From Polyangiaceae bacterium (GTDB taxonomy: Bacteria; Myxococcota_A; Polyangia; Polyangiales; Polyangiaceae), in NCBI GenBank assembly GCA_015075635.1, contig JABTUA010000002.1, forward strand, positions 2,050,708 to 2,114,707: a stretch of 64,000 nt of DNA. The letters are read 5' to 3'. Both the position numbers and the translations under genes were made by a program. The notes under the pieces were generated by a model. The model was not told the origin of the DNA, did no database searches, and saw only the letters and a list, made by a program, of their open reading frames with translations. Of the stretch, positions 8,783 to 17,771 are shown piece by piece. The stretch's first letter is position 1, and every line of letters starts with the position of its first letter.

Positions 8783-10084
8783 TCAGAACTGCTCTTGCAG
8801 CGGATCACCCGCTGGCCGCGGCTTGGCCTTCGGCCGCGGTCCGGCGTCCGATCCGGCGTCCGGAGGCTCGGTGATCGCGCTCGCGGACGGCTCGGGGGTA
8901 CGGACCTCTTCCGAAGGAGCAATGGGCGCAGTCGGCGACTGTGCGGGACCGGAGGCGGTGCGTGCCAAATCCGTGGCGGGGCCCGCCGCGCGCGACCCGA
9001 ACCACACGCCCACCCCCAGGACCAGGACCGTCAGGACGCCCAAAAGGAGCGGCGTGCCTCGACCACGCCGCCGCACATCCACTGCGGCGCTCGCGGCGCC
9101 GGCGAGCGAGCCCGTGGCGTTCGCGCGGATGGCGTCGACGGGCGGCGCGCTGCGCTCGCCGGGCGTGACCGCCAGCGTGGTCTCCACCCCGATGCGCTCG
9201 ATGGCCGACGGGGCCAGCTGCGGCTCCACGCCAAGAACGGCTTGGGCAAGGGCCTCGACCTGCTCGCCGACGCTGGGCCAGCGGTCCGCGGGATCGCGGG
9301 CGCAGGAGCGCGCGAACCAGGCGTCGAACGCCGGGCCCAGATCCACTCCGCGCGCCGAGGGCGGCGCCAGCGGTTCGTACACGATCTGGTGGATGAGCTG
9401 CGCGATCGTCGGTGCCGTCCAGTAGTCCCGCCCGCCGAGCAACCGGAACGCGATCATCCCCAGCGCCCACACGTCGACGGCAGGCCCGATGCGGCTCACC
9501 TCCCCCGTCGCCTGCTCGGGGGCCATGTAGCGCGGAGTGCCGACGACATTGCCGGTCTCCGTGGCCCGACCCTCCGCGCCGCCGTCGGCGACGAACTTCG
9601 CGATGCCGAAATCGAGGATCTTGATCCAGTCGCTGCCGTCCTCCCGGTGCGTGAGGAACAGGTTCTCGGGCTTCAGGTCGCGGTGCACGATGCCCATGCG
9701 GTGGGCTTTGTCGAGGCCGCGGGCGAGCTGGCGGAACCAGCTCAGCACCCGCTCCGGCGCCCGCGGTGTGCCGTCGCTCAGCCGATCGAGGTCGCTGCCC
9801 TCGAGCAGCTCCATCACCAAGAACAAGGCGCCGAGCTCGGGCGCGACGTCAGCGTCGGTCACACGGACGACGTGCTCGCTCTTGATCTGGGCGGGCACGC
9901 GGGCTTCGCGTTTGAAGCGCTCGACGGCGGTGGTGCTCCCGACGGCTTGGGCGCTCAGCACCTTGAGCGCCAGCTGCTCGCCGGTGTGGACGTGCTCGAC
10001 GACGTACACCACTCCCATACCACCCTTGCCCAGGACACGGAGCGGCCGATAGCGGCCGGCGACGAGCGGGGGCAAGGAGCTCAC
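8783..10084 (-). CDS. Ser/Thr protein kinase with C-terminal transmembrane segment
   Basis: 433 residues from GTG 10084, chosen because it lies 25 bases after the upstream lipoprotein stop and just before the kinase domain; an ATG at 10147 would overlap that gene. The glycine loop is GKGGMGVVY (19-27), with Lys41, HRDLKPEN (Asp136) and DFG (158-160), then GTPRYMAPEQ as activation segment. All catalytic residues are present. A single membrane helix lies at about 344-364, followed by an Ala/Pro-rich outer tail of about 65 residues without a sensor domain. It is the last gene of a cyclase-lipoprotein-kinase run. Confidence 0.94.
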   Translation of the reverse strand: MSSLPPLVAGRYRPLRVLGKGGMGVVYVVEHVHTGEQLALKVLSAQAVGSTTAVERFKREARVPAQIKSEHVVRVTDADVAPELGALFLVMELLEGSDLDRLSDGTPRAPERVLSWFRQLARGLDKAHRMGIVHRDLKPENLFLTHREDGSDWIKILDFGIAKFVADGGAEGRATETGNVVGTPRYMAPEQATGEVSRIGPAVDVWALGMIAFRLLGGRDYWTAPTIAQLIHQIVYEPLAPPSARGVDLGPAFDAWFARSCARDPADRWPSVGEQVEALAQAVLGVEPQLAPSAIERIGVETTLAVTPGERSAPPVDAIRANATGSLAGAASAAVDVRRRGRGTPLLLGVLTVLVLGVGVWFGSRAAGPATDLARTASGPAQSPTAPIAPSEEVRTPEPSASAITEPPDAGSDAGPRPKAKPRPAGDPLQEQF

Positions 10085-10109
10085 CCGGCGATGATCCCAC
10101 AACCTTGGC

Positions 10110-11372
10110 TCAGGTGCGCGGGAAGATCCGCGACTGCGTGATGGCACCTGCCTCGATGGGCACCGCCGCCTGGCCCACCAGCTCGCTGCCCACGAGCAGG
10201 CGAATGGTGACGTAGGATTGGGTGAGCGGAACGTTCATGATCCCAGCCGTTCCGGACTCTGTCGTCTGCATCGTCTTCACGCCCGCGGCGCGGAAGTACG
10301 AGGTGATGATCCCCGGGTCCCCCGGGTCGATCTCGACGGTGACGCCGCGAGCGTTGAAGCCGCGGCAGTCCAGCGCCGTGGCGAAGACCACCGCCTTCTG
10401 GGGGTCGTAGTTCACCGAGAACTGCGTGATCAGCCCCAGGAACTGCAGATCGGTCACCATGAAGAACGTCTCCGCGGCGTCCTTGGACAGCGCCTTGCTG
10501 GTGGTCACGAGCATGGTCTTGTGGCCGGCCTTGGTCAGCCGGGCGTAGCCCAGGAAGACCGCGGACGGCGCCAGCGGAATGATGAGCGACGCCACGCCGT
10601 TCTCGTCGCTCGTCGCTTGCACGGAGCAGTCCAGGGTCAGCGCGTTGCACAGCTGGACGTGCACGCCGGGAACCCGCTCCTGGGTCAAAATGTCGACGAG
10701 CGTGATGGCATAGGACAGCGTTGGTGTCGTGGAGCCGGTACCCCAGCTGTAGTTGTCGACGCACTCCCACGCGCGTCCGGTATCGCAGGCGTCTGCGCAG
10801 GGATGCACGAGGCAGTTCTGAAGCTCGGCCACCGCCTGGTTTCGGAGCGGCCCGTTCAGGCACTGCCGAATGCAGTCTGGAAGGTCGTTGCACTCGTGGA
10901 CGCAGGTGAGGGCGGCTGCGCACGACGAGTCGGCCGCGCAGGTCGTCGCGACGCCGCAACAGGCCTGCTGGATGCAACGGTCACACCCGGCGCCGAAGCG
11001 GTCGACGAGCCCCCCGCACGCCTTGCACGCCAGCGAGCACTTTGCCCGCGTGCACTTGCCGAGTGCGTCGAGCGCGGAGTTTCCGACCGGTGCGGTGCTC
11101 GCCGCGGCCACCCTGCACTCGGGATCCGAGTCCGCGCAGGCGTGCACGGCGTTGGCCGCCGCCGCGCACTTGGCGTCTTCGGAGCAGGTCGCCCCTTCGG
11201 CACAACAAGCCTGGTCGGTGCAGGCGGCGCAGGTCGCCTCCGCGAACGGCAGGCCACCGCACGCGCTCGCTCGCTCCTCGACACCGACCAGCTCGCGGCA
11301 CGAGGACGCGCCGAGCAGGAGAGCACCCGCGAGGAGCAGACCCGCGTGCATCGGTTTCGACCGGAAGCTCAC
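10110..11372 (-). CDS. Cys-rich lipoprotein of unknown function
   Basis: 420 residues; ATG 11372, with a second possible start at 11351. The signal peptide ends in LLLGASSC (lipid Cys about 25). Residues 35-215 hold about 30 Cys in CxxC and CC groups repeating every 25-35 residues ('C.aC...aCC....tC..d..Ca'), and the C-terminal 200 residues look like two beta-rich, carboxypeptidase-regulatory-like (Ig-type) domains ('VPGVHVQLCNA', 'ARGVTVEIDPGDPG'). It sits between a cyclase and a kinase with 35- and 25-base gaps on the same strand, so it may be the extracytoplasmic part of a signalling unit. Confidence 0.8.
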   Translation of the reverse strand: MSFRSKPMHAGLLLAGALLLGASSCRELVGVEERASACGGLPFAEATCAACTDQACCAEGATCSEDAKCAAAANAVHACADSDPECRVAAASTAPVGNSALDALGKCTRAKCSLACKACGGLVDRFGAGCDRCIQQACCGVATTCAADSSCAAALTCVHECNDLPDCIRQCLNGPLRNQAVAELQNCLVHPCADACDTGRAWECVDNYSWGTGSTTPTLSYAITLVDILTQERVPGVHVQLCNALTLDCSVQATSDENGVASLIIPLAPSAVFLGYARLTKAGHKTMLVTTSKALSKDAAETFFMVTDLQFLGLITQFSVNYDPQKAVVFATALDCRGFNARGVTVEIDPGDPGIITSYFRAAGVKTMQTTESGTAGIMNVPLTQSYVTIRLLVGSELVGQAAVPIEAGAITQSRIFPRT

Positions 11373-11407
11373 CCGGCCAATCTATCCCAGAAGCAGGGAC
11401 CCTTGAC

Positions 11408-13279
11408 TCAAGGATTCACGTCCCAGCGGAGCACCCGCAGGTTGCCCGCGCCCGGCGTCTCGAACGACTCCTCGTGGAGCTCTGCTTGCTTGGACTCCAG
11501 CAGCTCCTTCACACCGGGTTGGTCGAGCAACGCGGCGGGGAACGCGATCTGCCCCGCCTCCGCGCAGGCCTGGAGCTTGGCGGCCAGATTCACCGTGTTG
11601 CCGAAGTAGTCCAGGTTGGTGTTCAGGTTCACCGCGATGCAAGGTCCCGCGTTGATGCTGGCGCGCACGCGAATGGACAAGTCCTCGCGACCGGGCGGCA
11701 GCCGGAGCTGGATCTGCTCCGCCGCCGCCAGCGCGTCCACCGGGCTCGGGAACGCCGCCATGGCCGCGTCGCCGATGGTCTTCACGATGGCGCCGTGGTG
11801 CTGCTTCACCACCTCCAAGATCTCGGTGAAGTGCCGCTTCACGTCCACGAACGCGCCGGGATCCCCGCGCGTGGCGTAGAGCTTGGTCGAGCCGACCACG
11901 TCCGTGAACAAGATGGTCTGCCGGCCCACCGAGAGCTGCACGTCGGAGCCCAGGTACTCCTCGGTGAACAGATCCCGGAACTGTTGGAAGCTGAGCAGGC
12001 GCGCCGGCCGGAGCGCGTCGTCCGACCAGGTCGGCGTCTCGACCACGAACGTGCGCGGCTCGTCGGCGTCGTTCTCGAGCACCAGCTCCGGCGAAGGGCG
12101 GGACTCCGGCGCAATGTCCGCGCCGGGCCTCCACTCGACCTCCGCCGCTTCGGACTCTTCCCGCACCTCGAGCGCTCTCGCCTCGGGCAGCCCCGAGACG
12201 CGCAAGCGATAGCGTCCGGGAGCGAGCGCCGTGGTGCAGCGCAGGCGCTCGCCCGGCGGCACCAGCTGCTGCAGCTTGATGTGCGATTTGAACGCCGGCT
12301 CGGCGCTGCAGAAGAACTGGCGCTGGACCTCGCGGATCGAGGGGTGAACGTGGAACGTCACCTCGATGGCCTCGTCGCTGGCGGTCTCGAAGTCGATGCC
12401 GCAAGCCTTGCAGTCACCTCTCTTCGGCAGCTCACCGAGGGTGCGGACCTCGGATCTCACGCCTCGGCAGTGCGGACAGATGACGTCCCAGGACAAGGAC
12501 AGGAGCCCGATCCGCGTCGCCTTCAGGAACGCCTCGAGCACCGCGTCTTCGGCCTGCTTCCAGCGCCGCGCCAGCGGCAGGATCTGGATCCGGAACAGGT
12601 CCATCTCGTCCTCCGAGCTCAGGTGCTCGGCGATGCGGCGCACCAGCTCCGGCTCGACGCCGTCGGCGACCAGCCGCTTGCCGAGCTCGTCCAGGCGACG
12701 TCGCGCCTCTTCCGACAGCGCAGGCGGCGCCATCACGAAGGGATTCGAGGCCCGGCGCGCGTCCCCGATGGTCCGCTCCACCTCGCCGAGCACCCGCGAG
12801 AACTCGCGCTCGAGCGGGCGCATGCCGATGCCGAGCAACCAGCGCTGCCAGAAGCCCCGGGGCACCCAGCCGAAGTACACGCTCACGCGCGTGCGCTCCC
12901 CGAGCGGGTGAAGCTCGAAGATGCCGCGCACGGAGTGGGCAAAGCCACGACTGTAGAGGCGCACCGAGGTCATCTCGCGCTCGGCCACCCAGGTCCAGGG
13001 CACCTCGACCCACTCCTGGAGGAAGCCGCCGTTGACGGCGCTGCCGTGCAGCACGCCGTCGCGCTCCTCGAAATTCATGCGCGTGACGCCCATGGCGCGG
13101 TTCAGCCGCGAGGTGTCGCTGATGAACGGCCAGAGCTCGCTGGGGGTGGCGTCGAGCTCGAAGTGCCACAGGAACTCCAGCGGGCGGCCCTTGTCGGTGA
13201 GCTCCTTCGGCCAAGGATGGCGGGACAGGAGCTCGCCGAGGCTGGGGGGCGCCGTCACGAGATCGCCGGCAGAGGCCAT
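11408..13279 (-). CDS. Class III adenylate cyclase with N-terminal SRPBCC domain and zinc ribbon
   Basis: 623 residues. Residues 30-170 resemble an SRPBCC/polyketide-cyclase lipid-binding domain; 185-260 are helical; 268-293 hold a CxxC...CxxC zinc-ribbon-like element (Cys268, 271, 290, 293); 300-440 is a linker domain (beta-rich, with a DUF5939-like feel); 450-620 is the cyclase. Metal-binding Asp460 (LFTDVVGSTK) and Asp504 (KTIGDAA) are present. Lys500 and Asp557 predict adenine specificity. Oddity: the transition-state Asn564 is present, but the Arg normally four residues later is Lys568. No membrane segment. Probably makes cAMP in response to a lipid or metal ligand; activity may be reduced. 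Confidence 0.9.
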   Translation of the reverse strand: MASAGDLVTAPPSLGELLSRHPWPKELTDKGRPLEFLWHFELDATPSELWPFISDTSRLNRAMGVTRMNFEERDGVLHGSAVNGGFLQEWVEVPWTWVAEREMTSVRLYSRGFAHSVRGIFELHPLGERTRVSVYFGWVPRGFWQRWLLGIGMRPLEREFSRVLGEVERTIGDARRASNPFVMAPPALSEEARRRLDELGKRLVADGVEPELVRRIAEHLSSEDEMDLFRIQILPLARRWKQAEDAVLEAFLKATRIGLLSLSWDVICPHCRGVRSEVRTLGELPKRGDCKACGIDFETASDEAIEVTFHVHPSIREVQRQFFCSAEPAFKSHIKLQQLVPPGERLRCTTALAPGRYRLRVSGLPEARALEVREESEAAEVEWRPGADIAPESRPSPELVLENDADEPRTFVVETPTWSDDALRPARLLSFQQFRDLFTEEYLGSDVQLSVGRQTILFTDVVGSTKLYATRGDPGAFVDVKRHFTEILEVVKQHHGAIVKTIGDAAMAAFPSPVDALAAAEQIQLRLPPGREDLSIRVRASINAGPCIAVNLNTNLDYFGNTVNLAAKLQACAEAGQIAFPAALLDQPGVKELLESKQAELHEESFETPGAGNLRVLRWDVNP

Positions 13280-13304
13280 CGCGGAACGACGCTATCATGG
13301 CCTC

Positions 13305-13892
13305 GTGAAGGTGGTCGAAGCCGGCGCGATCAGTCTGGGGCTGCTCACGAGCCCCGGGAGAACTCTCGATCGGGTGGCGCTCCGCCCGTCCGTCGGCACC
13401 GCCGCGATCCCGGTCGTCGCCACCGGCGCGGCGTGGTCCGCACTGTGCGTGTTGCTCTGGCTCGACGGGCACGCGCCGTCTCGGAGCCTCGTCCCGCTGC
13501 CGAAGGAGAGCTACTACCTCGGGCAAGCGTTGTGGCTGATCCCCGCGCTGCTCCTCGGCTGGATCGTGGTGGGCGGCGTGTGCCAGCTGCTCTCGCGCTG
13601 GGCCGGCGGCGCGGGCGGTCGCGCGAGCATGCTGGCCAGCGCGGGCTTCGCCTACGCGCTGCCCCTCGCCGTCTTGTTCGTGCTGCCGGATTTCGTCGCC
13701 TACTTGAGCCTCGGCTTCGCGAGCCTGGGCAAGCTGGTGCGCTTCACCGGGCTCGGGCTGATGCTGGCCGAGTGGGCGCTCGTCGCCCGCGCGGTGGTCG
13801 CCGTCCACCGCCTCGCCTGGTCACGCGCGCTGCCCATCGCCTTCGTCGCGCTCCTGGCGCAGGCCGCCCTGCTGGCGCCGATCCTGCGCTAG
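13305..13892 (+). CDS. YIP1-family membrane protein
   Basis: 195 residues from GTG 13305; the long open frame upstream is antisense to the cyclase and is not used. Five hydrophobic segments (about 25-45, 62-85, 103-125, 135-155 and 170-190) and an N-terminal 'sPgrtldRva.rPs' motif fit the Yip1 domain superfamily, integral membrane proteins of unclear bacterial role. It diverges from the cyclase gene (25 bases between starts) and is followed by the CYTH gene after 10 bases, probably in one transcript. Confidence 0.7.
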   Translation: MKVVEAGAISLGLLTSPGRTLDRVALRPSVGTAAIPVVATGAAWSALCVLLWLDGHAPSRSLVPLPKESYYLGQALWLIPALLLGWIVVGGVCQLLSRWAGGAGGRASMLASAGFAYALPLAVLFVLPDFVAYLSLGFASLGKLVRFTGLGLMLAEWALVARAVVAVHRLAWSRALPIAFVALLAQAALLAPILR

Positions 13893-13902
13893 GCTCGGGC
13901 CC

Positions 13903-14409
13903 GTGGGCGTCGAGATCGAGCGCAAGTTCCTGGTCGTTGGCGAGGGCTGGCGCGGCGCGGGCGCGAGCCGCTCGATCCGCCAGGGCTATCTCTCGACGGA
14001 TCCGGATCGCGTCGTGCGCGTGCGACTGAGCGGCGCGCGCGGCTACCTGACGGTCAAGGGACGCGCGCAGGGCGCACGGCGCACGGAGATCGAGCTGGAG
14101 ATCCCCGCCGGAGAAGCCACCGAGCTGCTCGCGCTGTGCAAGGGCTCGCTGGTCGAGAAGACCCGGCACGTGATCGAGCACGGAGGCTTCCGCTGGGAGC
14201 TCGACGAGTTCACGGGAGACAACGCCGGGCTACTGGTGGCCGAGCTCGAGGTCGCCGACGAGGCCGACTTCGAGCGTGCGCTCTCGGCTCCTCCCCCGTG
14301 GTTGGGTCGAGACGTCACCGACGATCCGCGGCTGGCGAACTCCGCGCTCTCCGAGCGCCCGTTCGCGGCGTGGAGCGACGCCGAGCGGCGCGCGCTCGGC
14401 GCTCAGTGA
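13903..14409 (+). CDS. CYTH domain phosphatase/triphosphatase
   Basis: 168 residues from GTG 13903. The signature GVEIERKFLV is at the N-terminus, followed by the alternating charged strands of a triphosphate tunnel ('VVRVRLSGARGYLTVKGR', 'RTEIELEIP', 'KTRHVIEHGGFRWELDEF', 'LLVAELEV'). CYTH enzymes hydrolyse inorganic tripolyphosphate or related triphosphates with divalent metals. Length matches the short bacterial single-domain class. The last 7 bases overlap the 3' end of the convergent lipoprotein gene. Confidence 0.93.
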   Translation: MGVEIERKFLVVGEGWRGAGASRSIRQGYLSTDPDRVVRVRLSGARGYLTVKGRAQGARRTEIELEIPAGEATELLALCKGSLVEKTRHVIEHGGFRWELDEFTGDNAGLLVAELEVADEADFERALSAPPPWLGRDVTDDPRLANSALSERPFAAWSDAERRALGAQ

Positions 14410-15488
14410 ACCATTTCGGACATCGCGCGCGGGTACATGACCATGTACTTGGGCGGCGAGCCCGCCTCCGTGACGGGAATGAACACCGAGAACACGCCGG
14501 TCAGGGTGGTGAAGTCCACGGCTGTGGTGCCGTTGGTGGGCAGGCCGGTGAAGGCGCCGTTCGGCAAGAAGAACGGGCTGGCGTTGACCAGGTTCTCGGG
14601 ACCGGCGTCGCCGATGCCGACCCCGGTCTTCCAGAGTCCGAAGATCTCCGAAGCGCCCGCGGGCTTGCCGGTCACGGTCGAGAGCTGCACCAGGAGCGGG
14701 CCGTGGGTCTGCTCGTAGAAGCCCACGGAGAGGTCCGTGAGCTGTACGCCGGTGATGGGCGCGGGGGTGCCGGTGCCGACCTTCTTCGCGCAGCCCGGGA
14801 GCTGCGAGTTGATCTGTATGGCCATCTCATTGGCGCCGCTCAGGTTGTAGCGCCAGGCGTAGCCGAGCACGTCCACCTTGTCGCCCACCGCGAGCCCGGT
14901 GAAGTACTGCGCGACGGTGCTGGCGACGCGCAGCTTGATGGCCTGCTTCGCCCCCGCCGCGAGGCTCGCGTAGCTCTCGGCTTGTTGCACGAAGATCTGG
15001 CAGGTGGTGTTGTTCGCGCAGCCCGAGCCGCTGATGGCGGTGACGTAGACGCCGGGCACCCAGACCTGCGTCTCGGTCGTGGGGTTGTCCGCCCAGATCT
15101 GCTGCACGGTCTTGGTGGGAACGCCGCTCGGCTGGGTGTCGCAGGTGGGCCAGCTCGGGCCGGCGTCACCGCCGCTGCCGCCGCTACCGCTGCTGCCGCC
15201 GCCGCCGCTGGTCGCGCCGCCGGTGTTGCCGCCGCCGCTGCCGGCGGCGCCGCCTCCCGACCCCGCGGAGCCGCCGGAGCCCGCCGCGCCTCCGCCACCC
15301 GCGGGCACGCCGCCGGTGGCGCCGTTGCCCGCGCTGCCGTCGCCCCAGATCTGACCACCGGTCCCCGACACGTTGCCGAAGCCGCCGGCGTTCTGTCCGC
15401 CGCCGCCGGAGCTCGTGCTCTCACCCGCGGCGCAAGCCACGACGCTCGCGACCGCACCGACAACCGCCCAAACCATCTGCGCGCGCAT
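14403..15488 (-). CDS. Lipoprotein with long Gly/Ser/Ala linker, OB-like C-terminal domain
   Basis: 361 residues. The signal peptide ends in VASVVAC (Cys19), then about 90 residues of nearly pure Gly/Ser/Ala/Asn. The folded part (about 115-361) has two copies of a beta-rich pattern ('VYVTAISGSGCANNTTCQIFVQQ', 'YASLAAGAKQAIKLRVAS', 'LAVGDKVDVLGYA'), reminiscent of OB-fold nucleic-acid or metal-binding lipoproteins of myxobacteria; this is a weak likeness. The stop overlaps the CYTH gene by 7 bases, tail to tail. Confidence 0.8.
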   Translation of the reverse strand: MRAQMVWAVVGAVASVVACAAGESTSSGGGGQNAGGFGNVSGTGGQIWGDGSAGNGATGGVPAGGGGAAGSGGSAGSGGGAAGSGGGNTGGATSGGGGSSGSGGSGGDAGPSWPTCDTQPSGVPTKTVQQIWADNPTTETQVWVPGVYVTAISGSGCANNTTCQIFVQQAESYASLAAGAKQAIKLRVASTVAQYFTGLAVGDKVDVLGYAWRYNLSGANEMAIQINSQLPGCAKKVGTGTPAPITGVQLTDLSVGFYEQTHGPLLVQLSTVTGKPAGASEIFGLWKTGVGIGDAGPENLVNASPFFLPNGAFTGLPTNGTTAVDFTTLTGVFSVFIPVTEAGSPPKYMVMYPRAMSEMVH

Positions 15489-15536
15489 GGCCCGAGGCTT
15501 ACCCGCGGAGCGCGGCGCTGTCGAGTCGGTCGGTCA

Positions 15537-17072
15537 TCAGTAGGTTCCCCGGTGGTGCCGCACGTCGGTCATGCCGCGCAGGCTCTGCGCCGCCTGTGCC
15601 AATCCCCGCTGGCGCGCACCGACCCGGGTCACCAGCGAGAACAGCCGGGGCAGGTGCTGCCAGAACGGCCCCTTCATGCCGGCGGCGCGGAAGCCGCGCT
15701 TCATCAGCGTGGCCAGCGTCGGGCTGATGACCGTCTCCGCGTTGGTCATCCAGTTCGGGTGTGCCACGGCGGCCTTCACCAGCGTGTCGTAGAGCTCGGC
15801 CACGTCGAGCTCCGGCGAGAGATACCAGGACGGCTCGAACAGCGACTCGTCCGGCGAGAACCAACCGGTCTGGCGGCAGTACCGCTCGAGCGGCGTGCCG
15901 GCGTAGACGCGGATCCCCGTCGTGAACAGCACCAGGTGCGAAGGCGGGATGTGCTTTTCGCAGAACGCCAGCGTCTCCCGCACCGTGGCCATGGTCTCGC
16001 CGGGGGCGCCGATCAGGAAGAACCACCAGGTGGGGATGTCCGCGTCGCGGAGCGCCTTCGCCGTGCGCTCGATGGCGTGTTTGCCGAAGCCCTTCTGGAG
16101 CGAGGCGAGCGTGGTCTCGGCGGCGCTCTCCGGCGTGCACATCAAGGTCTTGAAGCCGGCACGCTTCATCGCCAAGACCAGCTCTTCCGTCACGCCGGCG
16201 GGGTTCAGCCCCATGGTGGAGAGCTCGACCGGCAAGCGGCGGCGCTCGAGCTCCGCGCACAGCGCCCGCGCGTGGGAGAGCGGGAGGTTGAAGGTCGAGT
16301 CCACGAACTCGACGTGTCGGACGCCGTGGGAGATGGCCGCCTCGATCTCGTCCACGACGTCCACGGGCTCGCGCAGGCGGTAGCGCCGGCCCTCGATGTT
16401 GTTGTAGACGCAGTACGAGCACTCGAGCGCGCAGCCGCGCTTGGTCTGGATCGAATACGGCGTGCCGAGCGACGCGTAGCGCTTCACGTCCACCCAGCGG
16501 TGGGCGCGGCTCCACGCGCCCCGGCCAAGCTCCGAGACCACCGCGCGCCCGGCGGCGGGCTCGCCGCGGCGGTTGCTGGCCAAGGGCAGCTCGCGCCCAC
16601 GCCGGCGCCCGAGCACGCCGGGCAGGCTGCGCGGGTCGGCTTTGGCCTCCAGCGCCGCGCACAGCGCCGCCAGCGCCTCTTCACCTTCTCCGACCAGCGC
16701 GTAGTCCGCGCCCAGGTACTCGAGGATCTCGGCGGGGCACACGTTCACGGCGGCGCCGCCCACCACCAGCTCGGCGTCCGGCGCGTGCTCGCGAATGCTC
16801 GCCACCACCTGATCGCGGATCTCCGGCAGGAAGAACACCGGTCGCTCGAAGTTGCAGTTGTCCAGGTTGCGGATGGTGAGCGCGACCAGCTCGGGGCGCT
16901 CGCGCCCGACGGCGCGGGCGACATCTCGGGCCGGATCCCGCGAGAACGTCAGATCCAGGAAGCTGACGTCGTGTCCGGCGCGCTCGGTCGCCGTGGCCAC
17001 CAGCGCGAGCCCCACGGGGATCACCGGCCAAGGCATCTGCTCGCGATTGGGGTTGATGCAGAGGATGCGCAC
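15537..17072 (-). CDS. B12-binding-type radical SAM protein
   Basis: 511 residues. Residues 1-130 form a Rossmann-like domain of the cobalamin-binding radical SAM class ('ILCINPNREQMPWPVIPVG', 'VGGAAVNVCPAEIL', 'VGEGEEAL') but without DxHxxG. The [4Fe-4S] motif CxxxCxxC is Cys214, Cys218 and Cys221. The radical SAM barrel follows, with 'HVEFVDSTFNL' and 'WWFFLIGAPGETMATV', then about 130 residues of C-terminal helical domain. Family members methylate or rearrange diverse substrates; the substrate cannot be read from the sequence. It is a single gene with no biosynthetic neighbours. Confidence 0.9.
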   Translation of the reverse strand: MRILCINPNREQMPWPVIPVGLALVATATERAGHDVSFLDLTFSRDPARDVARAVGRERPELVALTIRNLDNCNFERPVFFLPEIRDQVVASIREHAPDAELVVGGAAVNVCPAEILEYLGADYALVGEGEEALAALCAALEAKADPRSLPGVLGRRRGRELPLASNRRGEPAAGRAVVSELGRGAWSRAHRWVDVKRYASLGTPYSIQTKRGCALECSYCVYNNIEGRRYRLREPVDVVDEIEAAISHGVRHVEFVDSTFNLPLSHARALCAELERRRLPVELSTMGLNPAGVTEELVLAMKRAGFKTLMCTPESAAETTLASLQKGFGKHAIERTAKALRDADIPTWWFFLIGAPGETMATVRETLAFCEKHIPPSHLVLFTTGIRVYAGTPLERYCRQTGWFSPDESLFEPSWYLSPELDVAELYDTLVKAAVAHPNWMTNAETVISPTLATLMKRGFRAAGMKGPFWQHLPRLFSLVTRVGARQRGLAQAAQSLRGMTDVRHHRGTY

Positions 17073-17163
17073 GACTCGCGCTTAGCGTCGGCGGCCTCGG
17101 TCCTCCGGTCAACCGTGCCGCGTCGCGCTTGCAACGACGCGGAGTTTCGAGCAGGTTTCTCGG

Positions 17164-17769
17164 GTGCGTCTCCGGTGGCTTTGTTTCTTCCCGATCGTCG
17201 GGCTGGCCTCGGGCTGCAAAGAAGAGAGCGAGCCGCAGTCGAAGCCGAAGTCGGACGTGGTGGTCCCGCTCGAGGTGCTCCCCGCCGACTTCGTGGCCCA
17301 GGACCAGCCGATGAAGATGCTGAGCGAAGGCGACGGCATCCAGCTCGTGGCGGCGCCGCAAGGAGGCCACGTGATCCACATCGGCGCGCGGGTGCGCGGC
17401 CTCGGCTCGGACACGGTGAACCTGCGCACGCGGCTGCGCGACCCCGTGACCAACGCGATCCAGATGGAAGAGGCGCGCGACATCGTGATGCGGCCGGTGC
17501 CGGGGCAGCCCGAGTGGATGGAGCCGGATCTGCGCAGCGTCAGCCAGGTGACGCACATCCCGGCCTGTCCCAACTATGACGACGTCGTCCTGATCGACGC
17601 TCTCTGGAAGCTCGAGGTCATCGTCGAGGAGCTCGAGGGCCCGGGCCTGGGCAGCGCCAGCCTGGGCGTGAAGCCGATGTGCGCACAGACGGACGCGGCC
17701 CTCGCGGCCATGTGCAAGTGCGAGTGCGAAGCCAAATACGTGCTCGGCAAGTGCGCCCAGCCCAACTGA
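17164..17769 (+). CDS. Small lipoprotein with C-terminal Cys cluster
   Basis: 201 residues from GTG 17164. The signal peptide ends in GLASGC (Cys18). The mature part is beta-rich and acidic, with 'GDGIQLVAAPQGGHVIHIGARVRGLG' as a probable Ig-like core, then a Cys-rich tail (MCKCECEAKYVLGKCAQPN). No family recognised. It converges on the gene at 17772 with a two-base gap. Confidence 0.72.
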   Translation: MRLRWLCFFPIVGLASGCKEESEPQSKPKSDVVVPLEVLPADFVAQDQPMKMLSEGDGIQLVAAPQGGHVIHIGARVRGLGSDTVNLRTRLRDPVTNAIQMEEARDIVMRPVPGQPEWMEPDLRSVSQVTHIPACPNYDDVVLIDALWKLEVIVEELEGPGLGSASLGVKPMCAQTDAALAAMCKCECEAKYVLGKCAQPN

Positions 17770-17771
17770 AG

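Noticed and set aside
14136..17579. An 1147-codon plus-strand open frame opposite the lipoprotein and radical SAM genes
   Set aside because: Crosses gene boundaries and runs antisense to two recognised proteins; composition is Arg/Ala-rich with no domains.
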